Positions 17,729 through 26,705 of a stretch of DNA of 64,000 bases are shown piece by piece. The DNA comes from JAAYOS01 sp050950785. GTDB lineage: Bacteria > Bacillota > Clostridia > Oscillospirales > JAAYOS01. The stretch covers positions 1 to 64,000 of the forward strand of contig JBMNIG010000010.1 in the NCBI GenBank assembly GCA_050950785.1, written 5' to 3'. Position numbers and translations under genes: made by a program. The notes below the pieces were generated by a model, which saw only the letters and a list, made by a program, of their open reading frames with translations, did no database searches and had not been told where the DNA came from. How positions within the stretch are numbered: position 1 is the first letter of the stretch; every line of letters begins with the position of its first letter.

Positions 17729-17911
17729 TTATTGGAAACTGTGGTTAGTTATCTCATTTGAAAAGCGCTCACCGTAAATAAACAGGTCATTTGCCGAGTT
17801 TATTTTGTCTGCGTGCTGCGCTATTTTGTTTTGTACCTCTAGTGGAAGTGAATAATAGTACATGTCGAGATCGATTTGATTTAGGATTTCATCTAAAGGC
17901 ATTTTTGTCAC
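17729..17911 (-). CDS. Small hypothetical protein, 60 aa
   Basis: Begins 'MTKMPLDEILNQIDLDMYYY' and continues 'SLPLEVQNKIAQHADKINSA'. The ATG is preceded by AGGGGTGA at good spacing. The composition is protein-like, predicted helical and soluble, with no signal or membrane segment. Convergent with the phosphodiesterase gene. No family recognised; short length keeps confidence moderate. Confidence 0.5.
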   Translation of the reverse strand: MTKMPLDEILNQIDLDMYYYSLPLEVQNKIAQHADKINSANDLFIYGERFSNEITNHSFQ

Positions 17912-18055
17912 CCCTGATAATATCTTATCCCAAAAATCAGGAACAATTCAGGATTAGTATAGAAGCGTTTTCATCCTGTGTTGAGAAGTGCTTATTTGAC
18001 AGAAGATCCGGATTCTTGACATGGTTCTCTAAGTTGTGGGATCGGTGAAAATAAG

Positions 18056-18084
18056 TTGCCATATACAACTTTATGAATTATAAT
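18056..18084 (+). promoter_or_regulatory. Sigma-A promoter of the ABC exporter gene
   Basis: TTGCCA at 18056-18061, a 17-bp spacer and TATAAT at 18079-18084, 39 bp before the start codon. Confidence 0.75.
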
Positions 18085-18123
18085 AGCAATGATAAAAATT
18101 GAAGCAAAAGGAAGGCACGATAA

Positions 18124-19869
18124 ATGAAAATCCTTTGGAGAATGGCCAAAGAGGCAAAGCGTCACTGGTTTCTGTTGATAATTGCCGGCCTGAGCACAAT
18201 AATTTTGACCGGTATCAACCTTATAGCACCGGGATTGCTAACAAAGATAACTGACATTGTATCAAAGGGAGTTACAGAAGAGAGTTTAGATCAAATCAAA
18301 AGGCTCGCACTGATCCTTCTGGGCGTATATTTGTCTAGGATTTTGTTCCGCTACATGAGTAACATTTTGGCACATAAGGCAGCGTGGGAGCTTGTTCAGG
18401 ACGTTCGAATGAAGGTCTACAACCGTATGCAGTCATTTTCAATGGAGTTTTTCCATAACAAGCAAACCGGCGATCTTATGAGCAGGGTTGTCAATGATAC
18501 AGCAACCTTTGAGCTAATATATGCACATTTGATTCCCGAGACCGTAACAAACACTATCACCCTTGTCGGTGTCACCGTTATATTGTTTACTTATAATGCA
18601 AAGCTTGCGCTTCTTACTTGCATACCCATACCGTTTCTTCTGATTTCTGCGTGGTTTTTTGTAAATAAGGTGCGACCCAATTTCAGAGCCACACAGAGAT
18701 CCCTTGCAGAAGTCAACTCTCAGCTTCAGGACAACTTCTCCGGGATCCAGGAAATACAAGCATTTGGCCAGCAGGAGCGTGAGTCGGGCCGAGTCCTTGA
18801 GAAGGCTGCCGCATATACAAGGAATATGCTGCGGGCTTTGAATCTTAGTGCGATTTTTCATCCATCCGTAGAATTTATAACTTCTACCGGAACTGTTTTT
18901 GTAGTTGGATTTGGTGGCTATCTGGCGTATAGAAATCAACTCAGTGTGTCAGAGATCGTAGGATTTTTGCTATATCTTTCGCTATTTTATGCTCCGATTA
19001 CCGGTGTTGCGCGGCTGTTGGAGGAATCACAGCAGGCATTGGCCGGTGCCGAGCGGGTTATTGAGGTGTTGGATACGCCTGAAAAAATCGTTGATAGCCC
19101 GGGAGCTGTTGATATAGAGAATGTGGATGGTCACATCCGCTTTGAAAATGTAGGATTTAGTTATGATGAAGGAGTTCCGGTCATTGAGGATATCTCCTTT
19201 GAGGTAAAGCCCGGACAGATGGTGGCGCTTGTAGGCCCGACTGGTGTTGGTAAGACTACAATGATCCAGCTGGTTTCCAGGTTTTACGATCCGACGTCAG
19301 GCCGCATTACGCTTGACGGCAAGGACCTTCGCGATATCAAATTGGACAGCCTACGCAGCCAGATCTCACTTGTACTGCAGGATACGTTTTTGTTCAACGG
19401 TACGATTGCCGAGAACATTTCCTATGCCCGGCCTGATGCCACCATGGAAGAGATAATTGAGGCGGCGAAAATCGCACGAGTTCATGATGATATTATGGAG
19501 ATGCCTGAGCAGTATCAGACACGCGCGGGAGAGCGCGGAGTAAAGCTGTCCGGTGGTCAAAAGCAGAGGCTGGCAATTGCACGGGCGATTCTAAGGAAAG
19601 CACCTATTCTCATTCTGGACGAAGCAACGGCTTCGGTAGACGTAGAAACTGAATCTCAAATACAACAGGCCATACAGGATTTGGCCGGCACTCGCACAAT
19701 AATAGCTATAGCGCATAGGTTATCGACAATACGTCGGGCCGATCTGATCTTAGTGCTTGAAGAAGGTAGGATCGTGCAACGCGGAAGCCATGATGAGTTG
19801 ATCAAACAGGACGGCCTATACAGCAGGCTCTGCAGGGCGCAGGCTGAAGCCGATTTTATAGCTTCATAA
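18124..19869 (+). CDS. ABC exporter, fused membrane and ATPase half-transporter (MsbA/LmrA type)
   Basis: 581 residues. The six-helix type-1 exporter membrane domain occupies roughly 1-310, with the coupling segment 'EFFHNKQTGDLMSRVVNDT' near 120. The nucleotide-binding domain has Walker A GPTGVGKTT near 375, Q-loop 'LVLQDTFLFNGTIAENI', signature 'LSGGQKQRLAIARAI' near 480, Walker B 'ILILDEATASVD' and H-loop 'IAIAHRLSTI'. It works as a homo- or heterodimer exporting lipids, drugs or peptides; the cargo cannot be read from sequence. Start ATG 18124 follows AAGGAAGG. Monocistronic, with no partner half-transporter next to it. Confidence 0.93.
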   Translation: MKILWRMAKEAKRHWFLLIIAGLSTIILTGINLIAPGLLTKITDIVSKGVTEESLDQIKRLALILLGVYLSRILFRYMSNILAHKAAWELVQDVRMKVYNRMQSFSMEFFHNKQTGDLMSRVVNDTATFELIYAHLIPETVTNTITLVGVTVILFTYNAKLALLTCIPIPFLLISAWFFVNKVRPNFRATQRSLAEVNSQLQDNFSGIQEIQAFGQQERESGRVLEKAAAYTRNMLRALNLSAIFHPSVEFITSTGTVFVVGFGGYLAYRNQLSVSEIVGFLLYLSLFYAPITGVARLLEESQQALAGAERVIEVLDTPEKIVDSPGAVDIENVDGHIRFENVGFSYDEGVPVIEDISFEVKPGQMVALVGPTGVGKTTMIQLVSRFYDPTSGRITLDGKDLRDIKLDSLRSQISLVLQDTFLFNGTIAENISYARPDATMEEIIEAAKIARVHDDIMEMPEQYQTRAGERGVKLSGGQKQRLAIARAILRKAPILILDEATASVDVETESQIQQAIQDLAGTRTIIAIAHRLSTIRRADLILVLEEGRIVQRGSHDELIKQDGLYSRLCRAQAEADFIAS

Positions 19870-19945
19870 CTTTATATAATATATTGGGGTTTTATCTGAC
19901 ATAAGTTCTGAAATTGTGTCTCGAATTACAATCCATGAAATCAGA

Positions 19946-19996
19946 AGGACGGTTCTTTCACCTTGGCTTTATTCCAAAGTGAAAGAACCGTCCCTT
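19946..19996. terminator. Bidirectional terminator hairpin built from the GGGACGGTTCT repeat
   Basis: GGACGGTTCTTTCAC at 19947-19961 pairs perfectly with GTGAAAGAACCGTCC at 19979-19993, and TTGG/CCAA extends it inward. It sits between two convergent transport genes. The stem sequence belongs to the same repeat family as 16901-16970. Confidence 0.65.
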
Positions 19997-20053
19997 ATCT
20001 GCTCAATTCAAGATGCAAGAACTATCCCTTATCTGTTCAAGACGAAAGAACCG
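19983..20053. repeat. Degenerate direct repeats of AAGAACCGTCCCTTATCTG
   Basis: Units start at about 19984, 20019 and 20044 (AAGAACCGTCCCTTATCTG, AAGAACTATCCCTTATCTG and a partial AGAACCGCTTCC). They extend the terminator hairpin region and look like decayed copies of the same intergenic repeat. Confidence 0.5.
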
Positions 20054-20068
20054 CTTCCTTCTCCAATC

Positions 20069-21640
20069 TTATATATTGTTCATCTCGGCGTATTCGAGCA
20101 TGTTGCGGCTTGCGTAGGTTGCTATGAGAGTGATGATTATGTTGCATACAGCAAGTGAAGAAAGGATCAGTATATTTTCAGGCAATGGCACAGCCTGCGT
20201 TATGGAGAGAATTATAGTGACCGCAACACCGGGTATTGCAAAAACTATCATGCTGAGGAAATATATCAAAACCGCCAGGAACTTTATTACGACAAAACCG
20301 AAGAATCGCTCTACAAATATGTTTGCCGACATGAAAAGCATTGCGAAGGAAACGCGTGCCAGGACTGCGAGAATGAATTCCGGGAGCGACAGGTCTATTA
20401 TAAAGGCTACAATAGCATAAAGTATAAACGACTCAAACAATGTTTTTTGCACAGCATCTCTAATGCAGTGTAACAGCTTACGAAACGGTGGCTCCGGAAT
20501 CAGATAGACATAGTGCTTGACCAGCTCTTTGACCCAGCGTCCAAGCCAGCCGGAAAAGATCATCATGTAGGTTGAAAACACGAAAACAGCCGGAAGGCCC
20601 CCTTCTTTACGCATAAAAAATGCAAACCCGATGTTTATGATTAGAAACATGATCGTAAACGAGTCAAAAAACAGTACTCGGGACCGTCGGTTTTCAAGGC
20701 GATGTTTGTAGTAGAGAGCACTAGCGCCAAATCCGTGATTTATACCGGTTTTACCAAGCTTTACGTTTTCCGGGACTGCCTCGTTTATTTGACCGGACTT
20801 ACTTGCCGTTATCGCCTTGAAAGTACGCTCTGTCGACTGTAGGACATCCTCATAATACGAGTCGCCCGTCCTACTAATCAGTATTGCTAACAGAGCTATA
20901 TATAAAACAATAGCACCAAATCCTGTAAGTGCTGATATTGTGTCACCAAGAATGACTCCGACAACTGCAGATCTAAGCCATCCCGCAACCGGAAACAGGG
21001 AAACTATCTTGCTATTTGCTGCCGATACCATACCAGTTAGCATTCCTGAACCGTTTGTGTACCCGTGATATGCAACATATGCGACAAACACTAGACAAAG
21101 GCCCCAAAGAATGGTTTTAGCAATACGCCTTTTCTTAACGGAACTGCTTACATGGGCGTATATAACCATGGATGTGATCTGTCCACAGTACATACAAAGC
21201 GCGTACCCTAGAAGCACAAGTAGGATGAACGAAAAAGTGATACCATAAGTCATATTCATCCAGGCATATTGGAAGAGTATGAAGAAACCAACCATAATCG
21301 ATGTGCCTAGTTGCTGGATAAGCCCATAGAACAAAATCTTAGTGGATGGGATACTTGATACAAATATCAAGTTTACGTCCGCCATAGTAAAGAGGCTTCC
21401 GCCGCGGGTTATGCCACTTGAGCATGTCATTACAAATATTACAGCATAGACCGCTGCTATCCCGGCGTAAAGCTCAGAAATATCTCGATACTCAGATGGC
21501 TCTTCAAATGTAGGCGATATTATAGTCAAAGTCAGCAGGCCGGCAAAAATCAGCAAAGCAATCAGCTGTCCGGGACTCTTAATAAGCGACTTTAATCTGT
21601 TTTTCCACCGTGCTAGAAAGAGGTAAGACAAAGCACTCAT
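20069..21640 (-). CDS. ABC transporter permease (putative ABC exporter family)
   Basis: 523-residue integral membrane protein with about ten to twelve hydrophobic segments, for example 'GQLIALLIFAGLLTLTIIS', 'IILYIALLAIL'-like and 'FLAVLIYFLSMIVFAI' stretches. It resembles the clostridial 'putative ABC exporter' permeases that pair with a stand-alone ATPase. Its ATG overlaps the TAA of the ATPase gene (TAATG), so the pair is translationally coupled. The direction is probably export; the substrate is unknown. It ends facing the ABC exporter at 18124-19869 across a shared hairpin. Confidence 0.8.
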   Translation of the reverse strand: MSALSYLFLARWKNRLKSLIKSPGQLIALLIFAGLLTLTIISPTFEEPSEYRDISELYAGIAAVYAVIFVMTCSSGITRGGSLFTMADVNLIFVSSIPSTKILFYGLIQQLGTSIMVGFFILFQYAWMNMTYGITFSFILLVLLGYALCMYCGQITSMVIYAHVSSSVKKRRIAKTILWGLCLVFVAYVAYHGYTNGSGMLTGMVSAANSKIVSLFPVAGWLRSAVVGVILGDTISALTGFGAIVLYIALLAILISRTGDSYYEDVLQSTERTFKAITASKSGQINEAVPENVKLGKTGINHGFGASALYYKHRLENRRSRVLFFDSFTIMFLIINIGFAFFMRKEGGLPAVFVFSTYMMIFSGWLGRWVKELVKHYVYLIPEPPFRKLLHCIRDAVQKTLFESFILYAIVAFIIDLSLPEFILAVLARVSFAMLFMSANIFVERFFGFVVIKFLAVLIYFLSMIVFAIPGVAVTIILSITQAVPLPENILILSSLAVCNIIITLIATYASRNMLEYAEMNNI

Positions 21641-22347
21641 TACTGCTTCTGCACCCCTTCCGTATTCTCAAAGAAGAGCTCCTCAAGAGTCTTATCGTTT
21701 GAAGCGTCACCGCCATTGTTTACTTTAGTTGCGGCTATTGTGCCATTTACCATGATGTGAGCCACATCCCAGTAATCCTCAACACTGTCGATCATATGTG
21801 TGCTGATCAAAACTGAGCAGCCCTCGGCACGAAGCTCATGAAATACCTGTTTAAGCTCCTTTATGGCATATGGGTCAAGCCCCACCATTGGTTCATCAAA
21901 GACAATGACGGAAGGTCTATGCAACAACGCACAGCAGATTGAGACCTTCTGTTGCATTCCCTTTGAGAGCTCCTTTCCCAATTTGTCCGATAGATTTGAA
22001 AGCTCAAATCGCTCCAACAGTTGTTGTGCCAAACCGTCATCCTCAAGACGGTAAGCTCTTCTGACAAACTCTAAATGTTCTGAAACGGTGAGAAGATCGT
22101 AGACAGCCGGCATTTCCGGTACATATCCCAGTGCTGCTTTGGCTTCAAGTGACCTGTTGGAATGCCCGTTGATCTCAACTTCGCCATCAAACCTTAACAG
22201 CCCTGCTATGCATTTGATGATAGTGGATTTGCCAGCTCCATTAGGGCCGAGAAGAACGGCAATCTGGCCGTTATCGACCTGGAAGCTGATGTCATCGTTT
22301 GCTTTGACCTTTCCATAGTGTTTTGTTACGTTCTGTACGCGCAGCAT
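21640..22347 (-). CDS. ABC transporter ATP-binding protein (partner of the adjacent permease)
   Basis: ATPase subunit of about 235 residues. Walker A is GPNGAGKST near 37, the signature region 'KLGKELSKGMQQKVSICCAL' near 125 has the SKGMQQK variant common in ABC-2-type exporters, and Walker B is 'VIVFDEPMVGLDP'. The start is placed at ATG 22347 (MLRVQNVTKHYG) behind AGTAGGTG rather than the GTG nine bases earlier, which lies inside the ribosome site. It forms a two-gene operon with the permease. Confidence 0.88.
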   Translation of the reverse strand: MLRVQNVTKHYGKVKANDDISFQVDNGQIAVLLGPNGAGKSTIIKCIAGLLRFDGEVEINGHSNRSLEAKAALGYVPEMPAVYDLLTVSEHLEFVRRAYRLEDDGLAQQLLERFELSNLSDKLGKELSKGMQQKVSICCALLHRPSVIVFDEPMVGLDPYAIKELKQVFHELRAEGCSVLISTHMIDSVEDYWDVAHIMVNGTIAATKVNNGGDASNDKTLEELFFENTEGVQKQ

Positions 22348-22460
22348 CTGTTTCACCTACTAACAATAAAATAATTAGGGATTTCGGCAGTGTTCGAGAA
22401 TTTAATTTAATGTCTAACAACTGTAGTTTACTATGAAGTAACTTTTGGTGTAACTTTATT

Positions 22461-23414
22461 TTATCGTGATAAAATGCTTTTGATTTCAGCTAGGGTTGGA
22501 AGGGAAGGTATCGCACCCTTTTTTGTAGTGGAAAATGCACCTGCAGCGTTGGCAAAGTCAACAATATCATCAAGAGACGGGCCGTTCAAATCTCTAATTT
22601 CCTCTAAACTCATATTGCGAAGTTGATAAAGTATTGCCCCGAAAAATGCGTCACCAGCACCGGTGGTGTCAACTGTGTTTACCTTGTATGTATCAACATG
22701 GCCATAGGAGGTTTTGTTTCTGTAGAATGCTCCCTGTGAACCCAATGATACAAGTACCAAGGCGGCGTTATGACACAGTTTTTCCGAACCTATGATTGGG
22801 TCTGTCTCGCCTGTTAACAACGTCATTTCCTCATGTGAGACTTTTAGTATGTCAGCATATGGAAGAGCCCCACGGATCATCGAAACAGCTTCCGATTCAT
22901 TTTGGAACAGTGGTGCACGATAATTGACGTCGAAACTTACCATCTTGCCGCAACTCTTGGCATAGTCAACAGCGTTCATTGTAGCTTCGACAGCAGTACC
23001 TGCGCTAAGAGATACCGAACCGAAGTGGAATATTCGACAGTTATCTATCAGTGAGCGGTCTACTTCTTCACTTTTTAGCAGCATATCAGCGCCCGGATTT
23101 CTGTAAAAGCTAAATGAGCGATCCCCGTCGTCATGCAGATGGACAAAGGCAAGAGTAGTTCCGGCTTGATCTGTAAATATGAGTCCTTTGGTGTCTACCC
23201 CATTGTTATCGAGGGTAATTTTGAGGAATTCGCCAAATGCGTCACCACCGACCTTACCAATAAAAGCAGCGCTTCCGCCAAGTCTTGCACAGGCGACAGC
23301 CACGTTTCCCGGAGCACCTCCCGGATTTTGCTCAAACAATTGTCCGCCTTGATCACTCTTACCTATTGGAGTAAAGTCTATGAGTATTTCACCAATAGCT
23401 ACGATATCAAACAT
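22461..23414 (-). CDS. PfkB-family sugar kinase, fructokinase-like
   Basis: 317-residue ribokinase-fold kinase. The N-terminal signature is 'AIGEILIDFTPIG', then 'NPGGAPGNVAVACARLGG', 'FIGKVGGDAFGEFL' and the C-terminal PfkB signature 'DTTGAGDAFFGAILYQL' containing the catalytic Asp. The pattern is closest to bacterial fructokinases (ScrK type), which phosphorylate fructose to fructose-6-phosphate; 2-keto-3-deoxygluconate kinase is a less likely reading. ATG follows GGAGGTCAATCA. Monocistronic; no sucrose gene adjacent. Confidence 0.85.
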   Translation of the reverse strand: MFDIVAIGEILIDFTPIGKSDQGGQLFEQNPGGAPGNVAVACARLGGSAAFIGKVGGDAFGEFLKITLDNNGVDTKGLIFTDQAGTTLAFVHLHDDGDRSFSFYRNPGADMLLKSEEVDRSLIDNCRIFHFGSVSLSAGTAVEATMNAVDYAKSCGKMVSFDVNYRAPLFQNESEAVSMIRGALPYADILKVSHEEMTLLTGETDPIIGSEKLCHNAALVLVSLGSQGAFYRNKTSYGHVDTYKVNTVDTTGAGDAFFGAILYQLRNMSLEEIRDLNGPSLDDIVDFANAAGAFSTTKKGAIPSLPTLAEIKSILSR

Positions 23415-23606
23415 TGATTGACCTCCATTTTATCCTGCTTTTGTCAGTGTATCACGATTGCCTTTATTTGTAAATAACGTACAATGTTTTTCAATTTTAT
23501 CCCTTAATAGATAAAGATTTGTAAAGCTTTTTCTCAGAACCAGAATCCATGCGAGCCTGATTGTTGAGCAGTAGGTATTACGATATACTAAATCAATAAA
23601 TTACAA

Positions 23607-23635
23607 TTGACTAATATGAGGAAATGGTATATATT
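23607..23635 (+). promoter_or_regulatory. Sigma-A promoter of the AtuA / CoA-transferase / thiolase operon
   Basis: TTGACT at 23607-23612, a 17-bp spacer and TATATT at 23630-23635. The ATG at 23624 lies inside this promoter, so the true start must be downstream. Confidence 0.7.
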
Positions 23636-23674
23636 ATAAGTACAACGCTATACTTTGATTTGGGAGGAATCGTA

Positions 23675-25039
23675 TTGCAGAAAGTAATTATTGGAGGCGG
23701 ACAGGGTTTTTGGGGTGACAGCAACGACGCTGCCATCCATATGGTCCGCAACAGCAATATTAACTATATGGGGTGTGACTACCTGGCTGAGCTGACACTC
23801 TCTATCATGCAGAGGCAAAAGCTCAGAAATCCGCAGGCAGGCTTTGCCCGGGACTTTATTTATCTCATGGATGAAATCGGTGAAGAGGCATTTCGCAAAG
23901 ACATCGGCATAATTTCCAATGCAGGCGGAATGAATATCGAAGGACTCGTAAACAGTATCAAGTCTATGGCCGAAGGAAAAAATATGAGCGGGTATAAGAT
24001 AGGGTATGTCTTAGGAGATGACCTTACCGACAAAATACCGCAGCTGCAGGCCAATGGCGTCACTTTTGAAAATATTGATGGGACCGGCGACTTCAATGAA
24101 ATCAAAGATAAGATCGTCAATGCAAATGTTTATTACGGCCATGAGCCGATCGTTGAATGTCTGCAAGGCGGTGCCAATGTTGTAGTCACCGGAAGGGCTG
24201 CGGACTCCGCGCTTTTCCTTGCGCCTATTATGCACGAGCTTGGATGGAAGCCCAATGACTGGAAGAATCTCGCCCGCGGAATCATGGCTGGACATCTTCT
24301 GGAATGTGGAGGGCAGGGTGCAGGCGGCAACTTTGATTATGACTGGAGAAGCGTTCCCCGCATGGATGAGCTTGGATTCCCGATAGCGGAGATTTCAAAC
24401 GACTCCTTCCACATCACAAAAGCACCCGACTGCGGAGGTTTGATTACCGAGCAATCCTGTAAGGAGCAGTTCCTCTATGAGGTTCACGATCCTGCAAACT
24501 ACATTACACCCGATGTAACAGTAGATATCAGCCGTGCTACTCTGACGCAGGACGGGGAGAACAGAGTGAGAGTCGACAACATAAACGGCAAACCGCGCCC
24601 GGATAAATTAAAGCTCTCAATCGGATACTTTGCGGGATATAAGGTTTCGACGCTTTTGAGCTTTGCATGGCCTGACGCATACGAGAAAGCTCAATATGCA
24701 GCTGAGATCATCATGAAGAAAATGAAGCGCAAGGGTCTCAAAGCAGAGGAAATCCGCATCGACTATATCGGTCTGAATGCTTTGCATCTCAATGTTGCAA
24801 ATATGGATCCGGAATATGTTAAAGACCTCAATGAGGTTGTCTTGAGAATATCACTGCGCACAAAAGATAAGAGCGAGGCTCAGAAAATCGTGCCCGAAAT
24901 TGCCCCACTTCAGCTCAATGGTCCTCCGGGAGCCAGCTTCTTTGGAGGAAGAGCGAAAGTTCAGGAAGTCATCGGGCTGTGGCCTACGCTGGTTCCGAGA
25001 GATGCTGTCAAATTGACCTCACATATCTTGACTATATAG
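23675..25039 (+). CDS. Acyclic terpene utilisation AtuA-like protein (DUF1446)
   Basis: 454 residues from TTG 23675, chosen because GGGAGG sits at ideal spacing and an upstream ATG lies inside the promoter. The DUF1446/AtuA N-terminal region shows 'IIGGGQGFWGDSNDAA', 'TVDISRATLTQDGENRVRV' and 'PGASFFGGRAKVQEVIGLWP'. In Pseudomonas AtuA is needed for citronellol/geraniol use and carries the small C-terminal domain in the same chain; here that domain is a separate gene immediately downstream. The biochemical activity of the family is not established. The operon context of CoA transferase and thiolase suggests catabolism of a branched or hydroxy acyl-CoA. Confidence 0.82.
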   Translation: MQKVIIGGGQGFWGDSNDAAIHMVRNSNINYMGCDYLAELTLSIMQRQKLRNPQAGFARDFIYLMDEIGEEAFRKDIGIISNAGGMNIEGLVNSIKSMAEGKNMSGYKIGYVLGDDLTDKIPQLQANGVTFENIDGTGDFNEIKDKIVNANVYYGHEPIVECLQGGANVVVTGRAADSALFLAPIMHELGWKPNDWKNLARGIMAGHLLECGGQGAGGNFDYDWRSVPRMDELGFPIAEISNDSFHITKAPDCGGLITEQSCKEQFLYEVHDPANYITPDVTVDISRATLTQDGENRVRVDNINGKPRPDKLKLSIGYFAGYKVSTLLSFAWPDAYEKAQYAAEIIMKKMKRKGLKAEEIRIDYIGLNALHLNVANMDPEYVKDLNEVVLRISLRTKDKSEAQKIVPEIAPLQLNGPPGASFFGGRAKVQEVIGLWPTLVPRDAVKLTSHILTI

Positions 25040-25141
25040 AAGTAATTTTTTCTTTCGCAAAGCCGCTTACGACCGGAGACCGTAAGGGTAGCTTGCTTGA
25101 TTGCAATTTGTTTTTATGTCTCCGGAGAAATGAGGTTTATT

Positions 25142-25459
25142 ATGGCTGAGATATATTTAAAAGATATTGCACATGGCAGGTCCGGAGATAAGGGTGACAC
25201 CAGTAATGTCTGCATCTTTGCGCGTAATCCGGAAGATTACGAGCTCATCAAGCGAGAAGTTACCGTCGAAAAGGTAAAAGAGCATTTTGGGGACATGGTC
25301 AAGGGTGAAATCATCCGCTACGAGATTGAATCTCTAAAAGGATTCAACTTTGTGATGAAGCATGCTCTTGGCGGTGGTGCCACTCACTCTCTCAGATTGG
25401 ACAGCCTGGGGAAATCCATGGCTTCGGCCTTTCTTAGAATGAAGATAAATAAAGACTAA
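25142..25459 (+). CDS. AtuA C-terminal-domain-like small protein
   Basis: 105 residues beginning 'MAEIYLKDIAHGRSGDKGDT', the diagnostic 'HGRSGDKGD' box of the AtuA C-terminal domain, followed by 'SNVCIFARNPEDYELIKRE'. 'NFVMKHALGGGATHSLRLD' near 72 is also typical. The start ATG 25142 is preferred over 25097. It probably forms a complex with the DUF1446 protein encoded 102 bp upstream. Confidence 0.8.
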   Translation: MAEIYLKDIAHGRSGDKGDTSNVCIFARNPEDYELIKREVTVEKVKEHFGDMVKGEIIRYEIESLKGFNFVMKHALGGGATHSLRLDSLGKSMASAFLRMKINKD

Positions 25460-25493
25460 CACTGTAATAACGGTAGATTGGAGATTTACATAA

Positions 25494-26693
25494 ATGGCTC
25501 AACACTACGCTTTGGAAAACATAACTGTCCTTGATCTCACCAGGGTTCTTGCCGGACCCTTCTGTGGTGCTATACTTGGAGATCTCGGTGCTAATGTCAT
25601 AAAGATTGAGATTCCCGGCCGCGGGGACGATGCGCGGGGATACGGTCCATATGTAAACGGCGAAAGCCTGTATTATGCTAATCTGAACAGAAATAAGACC
25701 GGAATCACGCTGAATTTGAAAACTCAAAAGGGCAAAGAGATCTTGCTGAAGCTTGTTGAGAAGGCAGACGTACTTATTGAAAATTACAGGCCTGGAGTCA
25801 TGGACAGATTGGGACTAGGCTATGACGTTTTGAAGAAAGTAAATGACAGACTGATATATGCGTCCGTCACCGGATTTGGCACATATGGTCCCCTTTCCGA
25901 CAGACCCGGATATGATATTATATCACAAGCTATGGGCGGGCTTATGAGTGTTACGGGGCAGCCCGGAAATCCCCCGACAAGAGCGGGAAACGCAATGGGT
26001 GATGTCCTTGGTGGCCTGAATCTGACGATAGGTGTTCTTGCAGCCTTAAACGCAAGGAACATCACGGGCAAAGGACAGAGGGTCGACATCTCCCTTGTTG
26101 ACTGTGTTGTTGCAAGCCTTGAACAGGCCACTCAGCGGTACTTTGCATCAGGGAAGATTCCGGAGCGCAGGGGAAACAGCTACGAGGCAATCGCTCCATA
26201 CGACTCCTACATGGCAAAGGACGGCTATCTTGTAATAGGATGCGGAAATCAAAAATTATTTGAGGTTTTGTGCAATAAAATACTGAATAGACCGGATTTG
26301 ATCGAGGATGAGAGATTCCTCACTGTTCCGCTTAGGGTAAAGAACAACCTGATCTTTAAGGAGATCGTAGAGCAATGGGCAAAGGATCATACCGTCGATG
26401 AGGCTGTGAATATGATCCTGGAGGTTGGAATTCCTGCGGCTCCCATCTATGATCTGAAGGATATCGCTGAGGACGATCATATTGCCAATGCAAGGGAGAT
26501 GTTTGTAAAAGTAGAACATCCCGTGATCGGCGAAATGAAGCTAAACGGCAACCCCATAAAGCTTATGGATATGAAGCCGTCGATCAGGAAGCCTTCACCT
26601 ACGCTGGGACAGCATAATAAGGATGTATACATGGATATGCTTGGGCTTACCGAAGAAGAATATAAATCGCTTATGGATGAGGGAGTCATCTGA
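25494..26693 (+). CDS. Class III (CaiB/BaiF) CoA-transferase
   Basis: 399-residue family III CoA-transferase moving CoA between acyl groups without a free intermediate. Signatures are 'VLDLTRVLAGPFCGAILGDL' at 9-28, 'GANVIKIEIPGRGDDARGYG' near 29 and the catalytic Asp in 'NAMGDVLGGLNLT' near 168. The C-terminus has 'RKPSPTLGQHNKDVY'. It is complete, 34 bp after the AtuA-C gene. The donor and acceptor cannot be read from sequence; the position next to AtuA and thiolase genes suggests activation of an organic acid for beta-oxidation-like cleavage. Confidence 0.9.
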   Translation: MAQHYALENITVLDLTRVLAGPFCGAILGDLGANVIKIEIPGRGDDARGYGPYVNGESLYYANLNRNKTGITLNLKTQKGKEILLKLVEKADVLIENYRPGVMDRLGLGYDVLKKVNDRLIYASVTGFGTYGPLSDRPGYDIISQAMGGLMSVTGQPGNPPTRAGNAMGDVLGGLNLTIGVLAALNARNITGKGQRVDISLVDCVVASLEQATQRYFASGKIPERRGNSYEAIAPYDSYMAKDGYLVIGCGNQKLFEVLCNKILNRPDLIEDERFLTVPLRVKNNLIFKEIVEQWAKDHTVDEAVNMILEVGIPAAPIYDLKDIAEDDHIANAREMFVKVEHPVIGEMKLNGNPIKLMDMKPSIRKPSPTLGQHNKDVYMDMLGLTEEEYKSLMDEGVI

Positions 26694-26705
26694 AAGGAGG
26701 CCTAA

